From Amyelois transitella (taxonomy: Eukaryota; Arthropoda; Insecta; Lepidoptera; Pyralidae), in contig NC_083516.1 of NCBI RefSeq assembly GCF_032362555.1, positions 3,063,001-3,127,000 on the forward strand: a DNA stretch of 64,000 nucleotides, written 5' to 3'. The notes below the pieces were generated by a model, which saw only the letters and a program-made list of their open reading frames with translations, was not told where the DNA came from and did not search any database. This document shows, piece by piece, positions 1 through 13,028 of this stretch (its first letter is position 1; each line of letters opens with the position of its first letter). Both the position numbers and the translations under genes were made by a program.

Positions 1-207
1 TGTCATTATAAGCATAGCGTAGGTTTTGTATATACACTATTTGACTCGTTTGTGTAATTTAAAATTAACCATGGTAAATTTGCATGAAACTTTTAATGGT
101 CTAAAATCCATATTGTTTATATGAAAGTTACATGTGTTAACAAATCTCATTGATCTTTGTGTAGGTTGTAAATAACTTGCTTTGATAATGCATTGGTGTT
201 TTATTAG

Positions 208-3200
208 GAACAGTTGGCTTGCATGAACAAATTGCACGAAGAATTACAGTACTTGCAACAAAAACTGATAAATTCTGATTCTGATTTTGTAGTAAAATAT
301 GACAAAATCAACGAGGATCTTATAATACAGAAACGAGATTTTGAAGAAAAGCTTGATGAAAAAGAAAATGAAATTAAAGAAGCTTTACAAAATCTTGAAA
401 TATTAGAAAGTGAATTGGAAATTACCAAACAAAGATACGATGAAGGAATTAAAGAAAAGACTGAAATGATAACATATCTTGAAGGAAAAGTAGTTGAATT
501 AACCGACACTAGGAATTTAGATCTCAGAGTTATTGAAGATTATAAAATTAAATTGGAAGAAACGATAAAAAATAGTCAAGCATCTTATGAAGATCTCCAA
601 ATGAAATTAAATAATGAGATGGAAGAAAAAGATATTGAAATTTTAAAAATACGTAACTTGTTAGAAGAAAGTGATGATCGTTACACAAAACTCACTAAAC
701 AAGTAGAAGATAAACATCAGGAGATTTTAGAGTTACGTAAACTGTTGGAAGAAAACACAGAAATAGGTAATGAGGAAAAATCTAAAAGTGAATATTTGTT
801 GAGGACAATAAGTGAACTTGAAGATAAATTAGCAAAGCAAACTGAAGAAATCGAAAATCTTAACTCGCAACTCAAAGATAACCGGACACGCGAAGAAACA
901 CAAAAACAGGAGTTCGAAAAGGTAGAAAAGGACTATAAATACGAAATAACAATTCTAAAAGATAAAATAGAGAATATTGTTGAATGTAAAGATGAACTTA
1001 TAAATAATTTAAAAAGTATGATTGAAAACAAAGACGAGCAAGTAATTTCATTGAATGTTCAAGTGCAGAAACTTACGGAAGATGTTGACCGACTACAGGA
1101 CGAGTTAAAAGAAACACAAGCCGAGTTAGAAATTGGCAAAAATGAGTTGTTGAGTTTAGAAGAAGAACATGCCATGATTGTTCAGCGGAGTGATGATAAC
1201 CTTACTCTAAAAAACCAGGAACTGAGAAGTCTCCATGATGAAGTAACGAAATTATCTCAAGAAAAGTCAGAATTAGTTTTAGCCAAAGAAAAAGTCGTCA
1301 GCGATTTCGCCTCTCAGCAATTGGTTTGTTTTTTTATTCTTTATAACCATTTGTGTATTTTGCTGTTTTTAATATACTAACATTATTTATATATTAACAT
1401 TCTTTGCTAGGTTTACGAAAGTAAATTAAAGGAATTCGAAGAGAAATTTGAGCAGCTGCAATCAGTTCAAAATGATACCGAGCGAGAGAGCAAAAAAATT
1501 GTAGAAAACTTAAATGAGGAAATAAAATCATTGAGAGAAGAATGCCAACAAATAAAAAACGATAAAGATGAAGAAATCAAAGTTATTCAATGTGCTCATA
1601 CCCAGGAAATAAACGAAAAGGACACCACTATTGCTAATCTTAATGAAAATTTGACACAATTAAGAGCTGAATTAGAAAGTTTATTAACGACGAAATTGAA
1701 AGAGAAGGAAGATTTGCAACTGATGCTATCTGAAAAAGACAAAAACAGCCAGGTTAGGGATACTAATGTTCACTGTGATGCGTTACTTGTTACACGTGAT
1801 TAATTTGGTGAAGGTGTGTTTGTGTAGTTCATTCTCTTAATGTTTATTGTGTTCATTATTATGTGCTTTGTCATATGTGTAAACTTTAATTGATTTTTAA
1901 TATTTATAACTACATATTATTTCGAAATTAATTTAATATAACTAAAGTTGCATCTAGATATTGTTCCAATTTTCGCGATCCGTGTGTTTTTTGTGTCGTG
2001 TATATATAGTTGCCTTATCTGTTTATTTCCACACAGTTTTTGCTAGATATTGTCGAGTTATACTCTTTCTTACTTTACATTTGTCCTACTTTGTTTCTGT
2101 ATATTTCTTTTGTTATTTACAATTTTAATATGAGCAAGTATTATGACAAATTATTTATGAAATGACGAAGTGAAAATTCAGAATTATCGCAATCAAATAA
2201 AATGACACCGCTTTACTCTATCCTATTTCGATAAAAAAGAATGAGAAAGTATATAACTTACTTTTTAATTATTATTTAAACTATCTTAAATTCTTTACTT
2301 ACGTTTTAGCCTATAATGATATGCTGCACCTCGTTTTAGCGTTGTATCTACCTTCACTTCCAACTTTAGCCTAAACATAAAGATTTATAGCACTTAGAAC
2401 CTTTTTTGTTTATAAATACATATAGCATTGTAGTTGTATGTTAATTCATGTGTACGAATCATACTTTTAGTTAATATCACCTACCTGACGTGGCGACCCT
2501 GCCATAGGTTAGGTTAGGTTCGTACTCATGAAACATAACATTGATATACGATGATCACACACTTTATTATAGCATTGAAACCCTGATTACTGCTAATTAG
2601 CACTTGCTCCTATTAATGCCCTTGTAAAAAAGTACCACTACCGTCCTCAAACTATCAGGCCAACCTATCTTTTAGTTCCTCTAAGCCGTCTTTTATCTTC
2701 TTTTTTTGGGACTATGAGAACATAGTTTGCCTGAAGGGCATTTACTATTACAGCGGGACGTTTTTATTCGAGGGCATGACGTTCCTCCTAACAGCCTTTT
2801 GACCTTTTAGCTTGAGGGAGGCAGTCCTCATATGCTTCGACTTCCGTAGCATGAGTTGAATGCATGTTCACTATCTTTCTCTTTCCTTCCCCGCATGGCC
2901 GCTTCTTCTTTAGCTGATGGAAGCCCGCCTTGGACATACAGAGAGCGAGCGGATGACAGTCGAGTGCGAACTGCAGGTGAGCTCACAGACTAAGACTATG
3001 TATGACTAGGTACTTATGTTGATTTAGTAACTTACCTGTTGTCTCTCATTTCTTTTTATTCACATACTCTCTCTCCTATGAATTTCCAGAATTGAAAGTA
3101 GCATGTTACTTTTAGCGATTTATTCTTACCTATGTACCGGGACGCAAGAGTAGGGCCCAGTTTGGCTCATGATGTTATGCATTAGAAGTCGGTTTATCCT

Positions 3201-6200
3201 CCATACATATAATGAAATAGTAACTGACTGATATATGCCCTTGAAAAATATGAGCAAAAACTCAATATGGGGGATCTGTAGAAGACCAGCAGAAGCCAAA
3301 ATGTGATTTTTAGAACTTTTTGTCTGAGTTTGTGTATATTTCGCATCACGCGACAACTATTGCTTCGATTTTAATGTGGTTTTCTCAGCTGTGTTGGGCT
3401 TGTACCAACTTAAAAACTATTATACAAAAATTTCTCAATACAATACAGGAGGGCCAGTTTTTTCAGTGAACTTTTTCGGCGAACAAAGTTGTGGGCTATA
3501 TAGCTAGTAATAAAAATAAGTCAAAAATTAAATAAAATAATAGTAAAGAGTATCCTAAGCTGACGGGCTTTCATGACAAGATCGTTACAAGATAGAAGAT
3601 GTAGTGTATGTATTAATAACCGTGGGTTGTGCTTGTAGGATCTACTTCAGCACAATTCTGTTTTGGAAGCAGACGTGAGCAATTTGAAGAAGCAGCTGGA
3701 GGACGCGCAAAGGCTGTTGGAAACTCGTAAGTGCACATCCCATTAGAATAAATAGATAATAGAGAGAATATTACAATCTACGCGGAAAAATCTGCTAGCA
3801 CACATTGATTTCTTTACTGCCAGATCAGCTTTGCTATCTAAAACAATGCCTTCGTAATTTCATAACTTTCATTGGACCTTAACAGCAAAAAAAAAAAACT
3901 TTTTACAATTTTACTTTACGTCAATGACATAAACTGGTGCACTTATTTTTTATATTTAATTATAAAAATTTAATCATAGAACGAGCGAATATTGTGAAGT
4001 GTGCGGGCGAAGCGGGCGTGGAGGTGACGCAAGAGGCGCTGTCCAGTCTCGACAGAGGCAGTGCGCAGGAGTCGAGCCGACTCGCCGTACAGGTGGCAGC
4101 ACGCGCACTCGACGATTTAGCCAAACACTCGCAGGTATTATTATAAAAAAAAAGAATAATAAAACCCTGTTCAAAGTCTACGGTTAGAGCCAGTCAAAAC
4201 CCATATGATTTTAAATAGTATTTCACAGTGAAATTTATTACAATAATTTAATTTTTTGAGCTGTTTGATTAAGGTTATTCGAATTATTCAAACTTCGAAA
4301 CTTCGCCTTTCTAGAGAGAAGCTATCTGCTTGTTTTATATCGAATATTTGTATATAAAAGACTTTAACAATGTTGTTTATCTGTGACAGATGAAGGGTTC
4401 CGAAGAGCCGACGGCCCGCAGCGCCATCGCCCTCGCTCACAACGCCGCCTTGCTCTCCTCGTACGTCACTGAAGTGTGCAACGTGTCCACCGACATCGAG
4501 CTGTCTGACAGTCAGTATCATATCTAGACGTGTTAATACTTATCCCTACTTCCCAACTATCCCTACTTAATATTTAAAATGCGAAAGAACTCTTGTCTGT
4601 CTGTCTGTTACGTTTTCACGCTTAAACCGCTTAACCGATTTTGATGTAATTTTGCACAGATATAGTGTTGCCCCTGTAGAAGAACATAGGATATTATGCT
4701 ATAACTACTTTTTATTGCAAATAGAGAAACCACGTTGACAAAGTCGCTAACAAAAACTGTATCTTTACAAAAACATCTATTCCTTATGCAATTAATTGAC
4801 TAAATCCTTTTCGCAGAGCTAACCACCGAATGCCGCACGATGCTATCATCGACGAAGCAATGCCTGGAAACCCTCACCACTGGCGTTCTAGAACCTTCGG
4901 CGTGCGAATCTACCCGCATATTGTTGTCAGAAGTGTCCGAGCACGCGACGAGAGCGGACGTCGCGGCGAGCGGCTCGAGAAGCGTCGACGACGAACTTGC
5001 CGATATGGACCGGGCGATAGAGCAGGCTGCGGAACAGATAGAGGTATTTGAATCGGCCGATAAGAGCTAAGGATTTGTTGTCAGTGTTAGACATGCTACT
5101 TTTTTAATAGTAATTTCCCTTGGGTGAAGCTGCGGTTAACAGCTAATTCATATAATATACTTCATTTACTTTGCACACGGCCGTCTGTAATTTGACGTAA
5201 AGCTACTCGTATCAATAATTACTCAACTTAAATACCCAATTTTATCAATAATCATTGTTCACATTTTGTCAAGTGCATCGACCGGCTCTGTTAGGAGAAT
5301 ACTCGTAAAGCTTAAGTATTGTTAATTTCTTGACTTAATAATTTTTTATTTTATTATTATCCAATTTACCACGTTTTCCTTTTTTTACCATGCATTATGT
5401 CCACATCGAGAAGATCCTACACTTTCGCATTAGCCTATAATGTAATACACGTTATAGGCTTATACAAAAGTGTATGTATATGTGCTGTATATATTCTTCT
5501 ATGTACGAGTAATATTAGTTTTGTGAACCAAATTAAAACAAGCATCGGTTCAAAAATAATGAAACTTATAAAATATTTTCGCAGGGAATGCTCGCAGCGA
5601 GCCGCGCCGCCGATTCCGGCGTGAAGCTGGAGGTGAACGGCAAGATCCTGGACGCGTGCACCACGCTGATGGCGGCGGTGAAGCTGCTGGTGCAGGAGTC
5701 GCGGCAGCTGCAGGGCGAGCTGGGCGACCCGCGCGCGCGGCGCTGCATGTACCGCCGCAACCCGCAGTGGTCCGAGGGGCTCATATCTGCGGCCAAGGCG
5801 GTGGTGTTCGCTGCCAAGTTGCTGGTGTAAGTATATATGTTTACACATAAATTAACATCTTTTTTCAGTAGCCACCACATCTTTCCGCTATCACTGCAAA
5901 TCACACGTCTTTTTCGAATGTGTAGGCAGAGAATATATTTCTTTATATTATACATTTATTTTTATCTTCTAGTGTAAGTGAATCAGAAAAATAAAGTTGA
6001 TACGTAGTGTCGGTGTAATGGACATACATATATCGCCTCCTTCACTAATTTATCAACCATGTTACGACTACTGACGACTGGCAGTGTCGCCACTCAAATG
6101 TGTGTATGCACATAGTATATACTTAACGCCATCTAAAGGTACCAACTATACAACAATATGTGCGAATGAAATGGTAATTGTGTGCAGCACGTCAGCCGAC

Positions 6201-7127
6201 GAGGCGGTGGGCGCGGCGGGGCGCGTGGAGGGCGTGTCGGCGGCGGCGCACGAGGTGGCGGGCGCCACGGCGCAGCTCGTGGCCGCGTCCCGCGCGCGCG
6301 CGCCGCCCGCCGCGCCCGCGCTGGCGCGCCTCACCGCCGCGTCGCGCGCCGTGGCCGCCGCCACCGGCGCCGTGGTCGCCGCCGTGCGCGCGGGCTCGGC
6401 GCTGGTGCACGAGCAGGGTGAGTGTACTATAAGGGATGAGAGATAGAGACCTTCCTTGACACATTTTGAGTTAATCGATCTAGTTGGTTTGTATTAATTT
6501 AAGAAATATTATTAAACTTTGGGATCATGTTGCAATACACATGAAGTTCGTATTCCTACCAAGGCATGTTCATTTATAACCTAAATTTTCCAACAGAAGC
6601 GTTAGACACGTCCACTTTGACGCTGACAGCGACGCGGCGGCTGGAAATGGAGAGCAAAGTGCGCTCGCTCGAGCTGGAGAGCGCGCTCGACGCAGAGCGA
6701 GCGAGGCTGGCCGCGTTGCGCAAGCGGCATTATCATCTCGCGCAGTTGGAAGAGGTATTGTTATAAAAAAATACTTACTGCACCCGACATATAAAAATGA
6801 CAATAGAATTTGACACTTGGTTCAACTTATGTGCCGGGCACAAAACACTTAAAATAACTTGATTAGATTGACAGCAGGACAGATTTATTACTATGACGTA
6901 GGAGCGACAAGTATGAATTTGACAGCGGATAACAGCTTTATAACCTAATCATCAAATTTTCTGGGAAGTTTAAATTTGGATTTGATATTGGAGATACAAG
7001 CAACTAAATTAAAAATACAAGAAGCTATACATAAACATGTTGTTTATTTTTACGTCACCATTCATGTAACACAAATAACTTTTATTTTCTGTCGTAGAAT
7101 GGTGGTATTACAAACGGCAAGGAGTGA
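208..7127 (+). CDS. Hip1: Huntingtin-interacting protein 1 (Hip1/Sla2 family), 5' part missing
   Basis: Endocytic adaptor linking clathrin coats and PIP2 membranes to F-actin. Exons: 208-1323, 1411-1752, 2914-2976, 3639-3726, 3980-4134, 4390-4510, 4817-5043, 5585-5826, 6188-6417, 6597-6754, 7098-7127. They join in phase into 923 codons plus TGA. Residues 1-~535 of this partial protein are Glu/Lys-rich heptad coiled coil; ~690-900 are the I/LWEQ (THATCH) actin-binding domain, with hallmarks SGVKLEVNGKIL, NPQWSEGLISAAKAV, EVAGATAQLVAASR and the tail LELESALDAERARLAALRKR, which line up with human HIP1. The N-terminal ANTH domain must lie left of the window. The coil is longer than in human HIP1 and mostly in one 1.1 kb exon. 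The THATCH exons 5585-5826 and 6188-6417 are very GC-rich. Identity is sure; joining the first coil exons to THATCH rests on splice phase. Confidence 0.93.
2977..3638. other. Hip1 intron, no recognised feature
   Basis: This intron between two short coiled-coil exons is AT-rich and I see no recognisable element in it. The larger intron before it (1753-2913) is likewise unremarkable, apart from two TTAGG-like units near 2503-2519. Confidence 0.5.
4555..4745. repeat. Dispersed lepidopteran repeat (aatgcgaaag...cgattttgat family), partial
   Basis: Intronic stretch beginning AATGCGAAAGAACTC, followed by GTCTGTCTGTCTGT, a conserved block near CCGCTTAACCGATTTTGATG and a block about a CCCCTGTAGAAG site. 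The same arrangement recurs at 26430-26615, and related pieces occur at 13636-13740, 14385-14460, 18040-18252 and 43198-43460. It is a non-coding mobile repeat family; its class cannot be assigned from this window. Confidence 0.6.
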
Positions 7128-8540
7128 AGCCAACGAACGGGATTGTTTTAGAAACCGTGTTTACCGTGCAACTCTTTTGTAAATGTACCCGCATTTCTAT
7201 TACCCAAACATTCTTAACTTGCATTTTTATACAACGAATTGTTTTTTACCCTTTTGGGTTGCTTTTGTACGCATAATTTCATGATAAAACGGAATGTTTA
7301 GAACAAAATAACAGCCTGTATTGTTGTTACGTACGAAAATTATAAGTTGTCGCGTTAAATACCTATTGATTCCAATATATTAATGTGCTTTAAAAATACA
7401 GTATCCGTTTCTTTCTCTCTCATTTAGACTGTAAAATTCTACATTAAACAGCTTTACCTACTCATAAATTTAATATAATTATCTTGACACTTGGTCATCT
7501 GACTGGTTCCGTACTCTTGGATTTCAACATGGAATTATGCGTACAATCATAGTATGAGAGAATCATCGTTCTTCCTGTAGAGATGGCTCAATGTTATTAA
7601 TGTTTAGCATTAAATCCGCGTTGTGATTTGAAATCCTGGGCAATTAGATAGGAATAAAGTATTGCTTAGTAATAAAACAACACTTATTTAGTACACTATT
7701 TACAATTTATATAACTTAACAAATATATATTTTGTGTATATTATTTTTATGTATGATCGATCACTTTAAATAATGTTATGCCGATTTTTACAATGTATAA
7801 TTATCTATAGGCTTCTAACTACGTATAGGTTAACAAATATTATGCTCTTTCCTCAAATGTTCATGTGATAGGTATCGTTAATTTACCATATAATTGCATA
7901 AAATAGCCAGGAATATTGCTAGCGTAATTGGCTTATTATGCGCACTTGAAAAACTACTACCTGATCCTTTTACCGCCCAATATAAAAAGTAAAAACGCGA
8001 CGTTAGGTACGCCGTAAAAGTATGCCAGTTCTAGAATAATCACATCTAGATTTTTTTGTAAGTTGTTGTGTTTAATCAGATTTAATATCTAGTTATCTAT
8101 ACCATTTTTAAATTCCTATAGACATTGATGTTTAAATATAAGAAATAAAATTTAATACTTGTAACACCAAATCTTGGATTTGTAAATCCCCACGAGAATG
8201 TAGATAATAAATCACGAGACTTTAAGCTTTAAGCAAAGACTAAGTAAGAAAATTGTAACTTGTATGTTTTTATGTATAGAGATAAATATTTTGTATGTTT
8301 AATATTTTTGTTGAGAGTTTTATGTTTTCTCAAAATATAGCAACGTATGTAATAATGTATGCTATAATTCACAAAAAGCAACAAAACACATTTTTTGACA
8401 GCCAATTACGATATCCATTGGTAATTTATACTTATTAGCATTTCGATTAAAATTTGTAACTATTTCTAACCGTTTTATCAGCTAAAATGATATGTATCCT
8501 TTGTATCGAAGATATCAACTGGGTTTTATAAATAAAATTT
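7128..8540 (+). other. Hip1 3' untranslated region (putative)
   Basis: AT-rich, without convincing ORFs. Candidate polyadenylation signals AATAAA occur at 8144-8149 and 8531-8536, so the transcript probably ends near one of them. It converges on the minus-strand CARHSP1-like gene. Confidence 0.45.
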
Positions 8541-8808
8541 ATGTACAACTTACTTTTGTTTTATGTTAAATATTTTGCCTACTCCTATGCTGAACAATAT
8601 TTTTTTGAAAAGGACAATTGCACCTAACACCGAATATTTTCATAAGTATATATCATCTCATCTATGGAATAAAAATAAAATTGACATCGTATTATTAATT
8701 CCTACTAGTAAGTTTATTGGGAAGAAAAATGCCGGTAGTTTTACTGGGACCCCAATAAGTCTCAAGATCACAAAAGAATAGCGTTATAGGATTATTCATT
8801 CATATAGT

Positions 8809-9040
8809 CACGTCTATATCCCTTGCGGGGTAGACAGAGACAACAGTCTTAAAGAGACTGGTAGGCCACGTTCAGCTGTTTGGCTTTATAATAGAATTGA
8901 GATTCAAATAGGTTGCTAGCCCAACGGCTTAAATTATCAATATGAATCCCAAGTTTGTAAGCCTATTCCTTAGTCGTCTCTTAGAACATCCATGGGTACG
9001 AGATGGAGTGGTCCTATACTTTTTTATATTGGTGCCACGG
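8809..9040 (-). repeat. SINE-like repeat, family A copy 1
   Basis: A ~230 bp copy of the family that recurs across the window. Read on the minus strand it runs from the block with AATAGGACCACTCCATCTC, through GGCTAGCAACC, to GTCTACCCCGCAAGGGATAT and ACGTGACTATATG. This copy is slightly shortened at its 5' end. It lies between the convergent Hip1 and CARHSP1 genes. Confidence 0.75.
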
Positions 9041-11521
9041 TTATAGGATTAGATGCCCAATTTTAAGATACTCTGTTAAGGAAATCTTTGCAATGTAAGT
9101 AATGATCCGTCAAGGGAGCTTCAGTGTCAAGACACGTCTCTGATTGACTAGCTAACCGAAAGTTATGTAAGCGGAAGAAGGTATCGATAAAATCTGAAGT
9201 TCAATTCCCTTCAGTCACGTTCATTCATAACTAAACATTTAGTCGGTAATCAATATGCATTTTTATAGCTGTCTCGTAGCTAATTATAAATTATGATTAA
9301 TGAGTCAAAAGAGATTCGTTGGCTGTCGAATAAGTTTTAATAAAACAAAAATTTGCTTACACATATTGTTTTATTTATCCAGTAACTTAATACTGCTATT
9401 ACAAACTAAATTAAGCATGGCTAAACTTTACTGATTACACATTTAAAACGGGTTCGTATACACGAGCGGTATGGCAATCACATTAAGTCCTGTACTGCCT
9501 CCAATAAAAAGAAGGCTGTGTCTACCCCGTGATCGGGTAAACAAGAATTATCTTTTAATCAACGGGACACAACCGCTCGTGTAACTCTTGGACGATACAA
9601 AATATAGGGTTTGTATCAAAACTACAGAATATCGCAACACAATCAAAGCAGAAATAGAAAGGGACATCAATGTTTTCACACCAACGGTTAAAATGCAGTG
9701 CTTCGGAATGCTGGGTTACACTTATTATTCTCATAATTCATTGCTACAATTCGGAATTGCATAAAAAAATTCAAACCTTGATAAAAATAAGTTCTTTTCT
9801 TTATCACAAACGGGCACTTCGTTATAATTTGTGCTAAATTATTATCTACAACTACAGGGTAGGCTGACACAAAACTCGTCACAATATTAAGATAGATATA
9901 AGTAATGTCACTCAATTTTATCATAAATAAAGCATTGAATGCTTTCCCGAAAAATTGAAATACTTGTGTGTTTCACACATACAGCTTAATATTTTGTTCA
10001 TGTTGGATAATAAAAATAATAGTTCCTGTTATGTTCTTCTTCGTCCTGGCTTTAGTCCCGGTTGCATCCTCACCACTATGGAGAGGAGCCCAGGGTATGC
10101 CTTTGAACATGGATCCTGGATTGGGTAAGTCAGGATTGCAAGAAGCATGATGCAAGAATTATATAGTTCCTTTTATGTATCATGTACATAATGGAGTAAC
10201 ATAACACCTAAAAATTAAGCCAATTATTGTTCATCAAATGACACAAAGCTAATTTTGCAATTGCAAGAAGCCATTACCCACACAACAATACTGTTAACTC
10301 TAAGTGATGGTAAAACCTTCTAAAATTTAGCACCACATGTTGGCTTCTCACTTTGTTCACAATACTGGATTTAATATGCAATCAATATATACAACCTTGA
10401 CATTGATTCACACATGAGACAATGCATTGAATACTGATAAAGGTGCACTTACACACAGCGTCAAACTGAATTTTTATTTTCACAAAATCGAATTGACTTG
10501 TCTGGATCAAGTAACTGATCAAAAAGTTTATGTTAAATGGTTAAACCACGAATCACGAATTATTAATCGTTTGACGCAGTGTGAATATGAGGAAAAACAT
10601 TTTTCATTTAAAGGAAAATAATGTGATAAGAAAAGTTTTCTGTAACAGAAACAACATAAGGGCTTTTAGTCATATTGATTTCAAGATTTGAATGGTTCAA
10701 TACACATAGTATACTAAGAAAATGGATATTATGGTGGCTACAATCTACATATAAAAGAAACATAATTCTAATACATAGAGTTCATCTACATTAAAAGTAT
10801 ATGTATGTAAAGTGACTATGTAGATAAAAATAAGGTTGGTATTTCAAGGTTAAGGTATGTATGACGTACCTATTTGTCAAATATGCACTACCGATTTCAA
10901 CCTTGAGCCTCCACAGTTGCGACTGATAATAACATTATTAAATAATAAACAGTCAGAGGTTAATGCCTGTTATGTATTTATAATTATAACTGATGATAGC
11001 TCCCTGAGAGGTAAAAATTATGAGTGCCCATGATTTAAGATTAAATGCAAAATTCAATGGGTAATGAGGTTGACTACATTTTGTCTATTTCATATGCCAG
11101 TTATTTTAATATTCTAAACCTAAATTCATATAAAATTCGTTTTTTTGTTACTTTATGGGGTTTCATTAGTGTAGTCTTTTATACTTTACTCAATTGATGC
11201 AGAAGTTATTCTTTATATTGTCTAAAATATTTCACATGTATCAATAATACCACTCTTTTTGAAGTTGTAAAATAACAATGTAATCAACCATCTGATTTTA
11301 TTTATCAGACAACTTTAAAGAGCCTGTAAAGATCACCACTAAAACCTTGACATGAAAAAATAATTGTGGTTGAGATTATTTTTTACGGGGACTCTGCAAG
11401 TTTATACAACCACTTGTATACTCGTGTTAAAGAAAAGAAAAAGAATATCATTAGGATAAGTCTGATCAGTTTTTGTAAGTTTTCCAGATACTCCATATTG
11501 TGTTGCTCTTTACGTAGAAAA
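9041..11521 (-). other. Probable long 3' UTR of the CARHSP1-like gene plus intergenic DNA
   Basis: No gene was recognised. The minus strand has AATAAA at 9370-9375, which could end a ~2.1 kb 3' UTR following the stop at 11522. A 12 bp perfect inverted repeat (9459-9470 with 9572-9583) lies near that end. A stretch at 10040-10140 looks like a dispersed repeat (the block TCCTGGCTTTAGTCCCGG), with a weak echo at 16226-16300. Confidence 0.35.
9370..9375 (-). terminator. Candidate poly(A) signal for the CARHSP1-like gene
   Basis: AATAAA on the minus strand (TTTATT as given), downstream of the CARHSP1-like stop codon. The assignment is by position only. Confidence 0.3.
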
Positions 11522-13028
11522 TTACAGAGGGGGCTCGTCCCACTTCACGTGTTTCTCGGGAGTGAGGTGTACGATCCGGACGTGAACTGCTTGGTTCTTC
11601 TCAAACTTTGGGGGGATGGGGCAGAGACGATATATCACTTCGTCTCCAGGCAATGGAACGTATTCACCTTCAATGCTGAAAATTGTGGATATGGTTTTAT
11701 ATTTTGTTTGTTTTTACGACACTAGTGGAAGATGAGAAATTGAGCCAAAAAAGATGGAAGATAAGAGTAGGTATAATGTTTGCATAGTAACAGAATTTAT
11801 TAAAAATAATAATACATACATACATACATAACATCACGTCTATATCCCTTACGGGGTAGACAGAGCCAACAGTCTTGAAAAGACTGAAAGGCCACGTTCA
11901 GCTATTTGGCTTAATGATAGAATTGAGATTCAAATAGTGACAGGTTGCTAGCCTATCGCCTAAAAAAGAATCCCAAGTTTGTAAGCCTATCCCTTAGTCG
12001 CCTTTTACGACATCCATGGGAAAGAGATGGAGTGGTCCTATTCTTTTTTTTTATTGGTGCCGGGAACCACACGGCACAAAAATAATAATGATATCGATAT
12101 TTTTCTAGCCTAGAAATGGATTAATTATCTGATGTGGTTTATAAAGGCCATTTACAACTATGATCTCATTGGTTAAGAATAGAATAGAATTTATAATACA
12201 ATATTTGCTTTTAAGCTTTTAAGAAAATTTGACAAAAAGATACTTAACAAACAATCAACTTGGCATTGATTTGTCAAGTTTAATATTTGACTATACACAT
12301 GGAAGTGCCAAGGTCAAAGTAAAAATAACAATGGAGAGACTATTATTTTGACGCCCACACTCTACAGGCTTCTGTTAAGTTTGGACAAATTAGATGTTTA
12401 TACAATGCCTTAATGTTTGTGATAATCACTGACTTTGTAGTTAATTTATGTTACCACACCATTTTTAATTCTGTCTGTGGTATGGCTTATGTAAAAATTG
12501 TAATCTATTTTATTCTGAAACTAAAAAACTTATTAAAAAAAAGAAAATGTACCTCATATTGTCGATATATTTATATGATAAAAATATTGCAATTACAATA
12601 CTTAATTGAATCCCCAATAGAGATCCCATTTAAGTAGTATCGATATAAAAATATTTTCACCAACGACATTATATACTACCATTACTTTTACTATCAAAAA
12701 CTACTTACTCGGAAATGTGAACAAAAAGATCGGCCCCGCCTCTATCCGGCGTCACAAACCCGTGGCCTTTCGCACGGCAAAACGACTTTATTTTGCCACC
12801 CTCTAGCGGATTCCCCAATGCCCTCTCAGACCTAAAATCAATAAAATATGGAACTCAATCATCTATACGTGCAATACTTTGTATTGCGTTATATAGAAAT
12901 AGCAAAAATTGGGATACGTACGTCGACGCAGTTCGGTTTCGCCGTGTTATTATTGGGCTGGGAAGTTGCAAGTGCGAATTTGTTTTATTAGGCGAATCAT
13001 CGCTGTTAAAACCATAATCATTAGACAT
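11522..13028 (-). CDS. CARHSP1: Calcium-regulated heat-stable protein 1 (CARHSP1) homologue, cold-shock domain
   Basis: Small single-stranded nucleic-acid-binding protein; in vertebrates CARHSP1 is a phosphoprotein that stabilises mRNA. Exons on the minus strand: 13028-12922, 12831-12709, 11675-11522, giving 127 aa in phase. The N-terminal stretch LPSPIITRRNRTAS matches the Ser/Thr-rich segment that is phosphorylated in CARHSP1. The cold-shock domain follows (~residues 45-120), with RNP1-like KGHGFVTP, RNP2-like DLFVHISD, then EGEYVPLPGDEVIYRLCPIP and the C-terminal VRIVHLTPEKH. The length fits the family (human 147 aa). ATG at 13028 is the first Met of the open frame. The second intron contains a SINE copy. 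Confidence 0.93.
11832..12077 (-). repeat. SINE-like repeat, family A copy 2 (full length)
   Basis: Full copy in intron 2 of the CARHSP1-like gene. On the minus strand it runs from GTGCCGTGTGGTTCCCGGC to the tail ACGTGAT, followed by a short TATG-type tandem tail (plus strand TACA repeats at 11815-11830), as expected for a retroposed 3' end. Confidence 0.8.

Noticed and set aside
2500-2522. Interstitial telomeric TTAGG repeat
   Set aside because: Only about two units of GTTAG/TTAGG are present; likewise the CCTAA pieces near 39215-39240. Too short to mean anything.
4830-5051. Arg-rich ORF MPHDAIIDEA...
   Set aside because: Alternative frame of Hip1 exon 4817-5043.
6146-6464. Several overlapping ORFs on both strands
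   Set aside because: They are shadows of a GC-rich Hip1 THATCH exon (6188-6417), whose correct frame is established by splice phase and homology.
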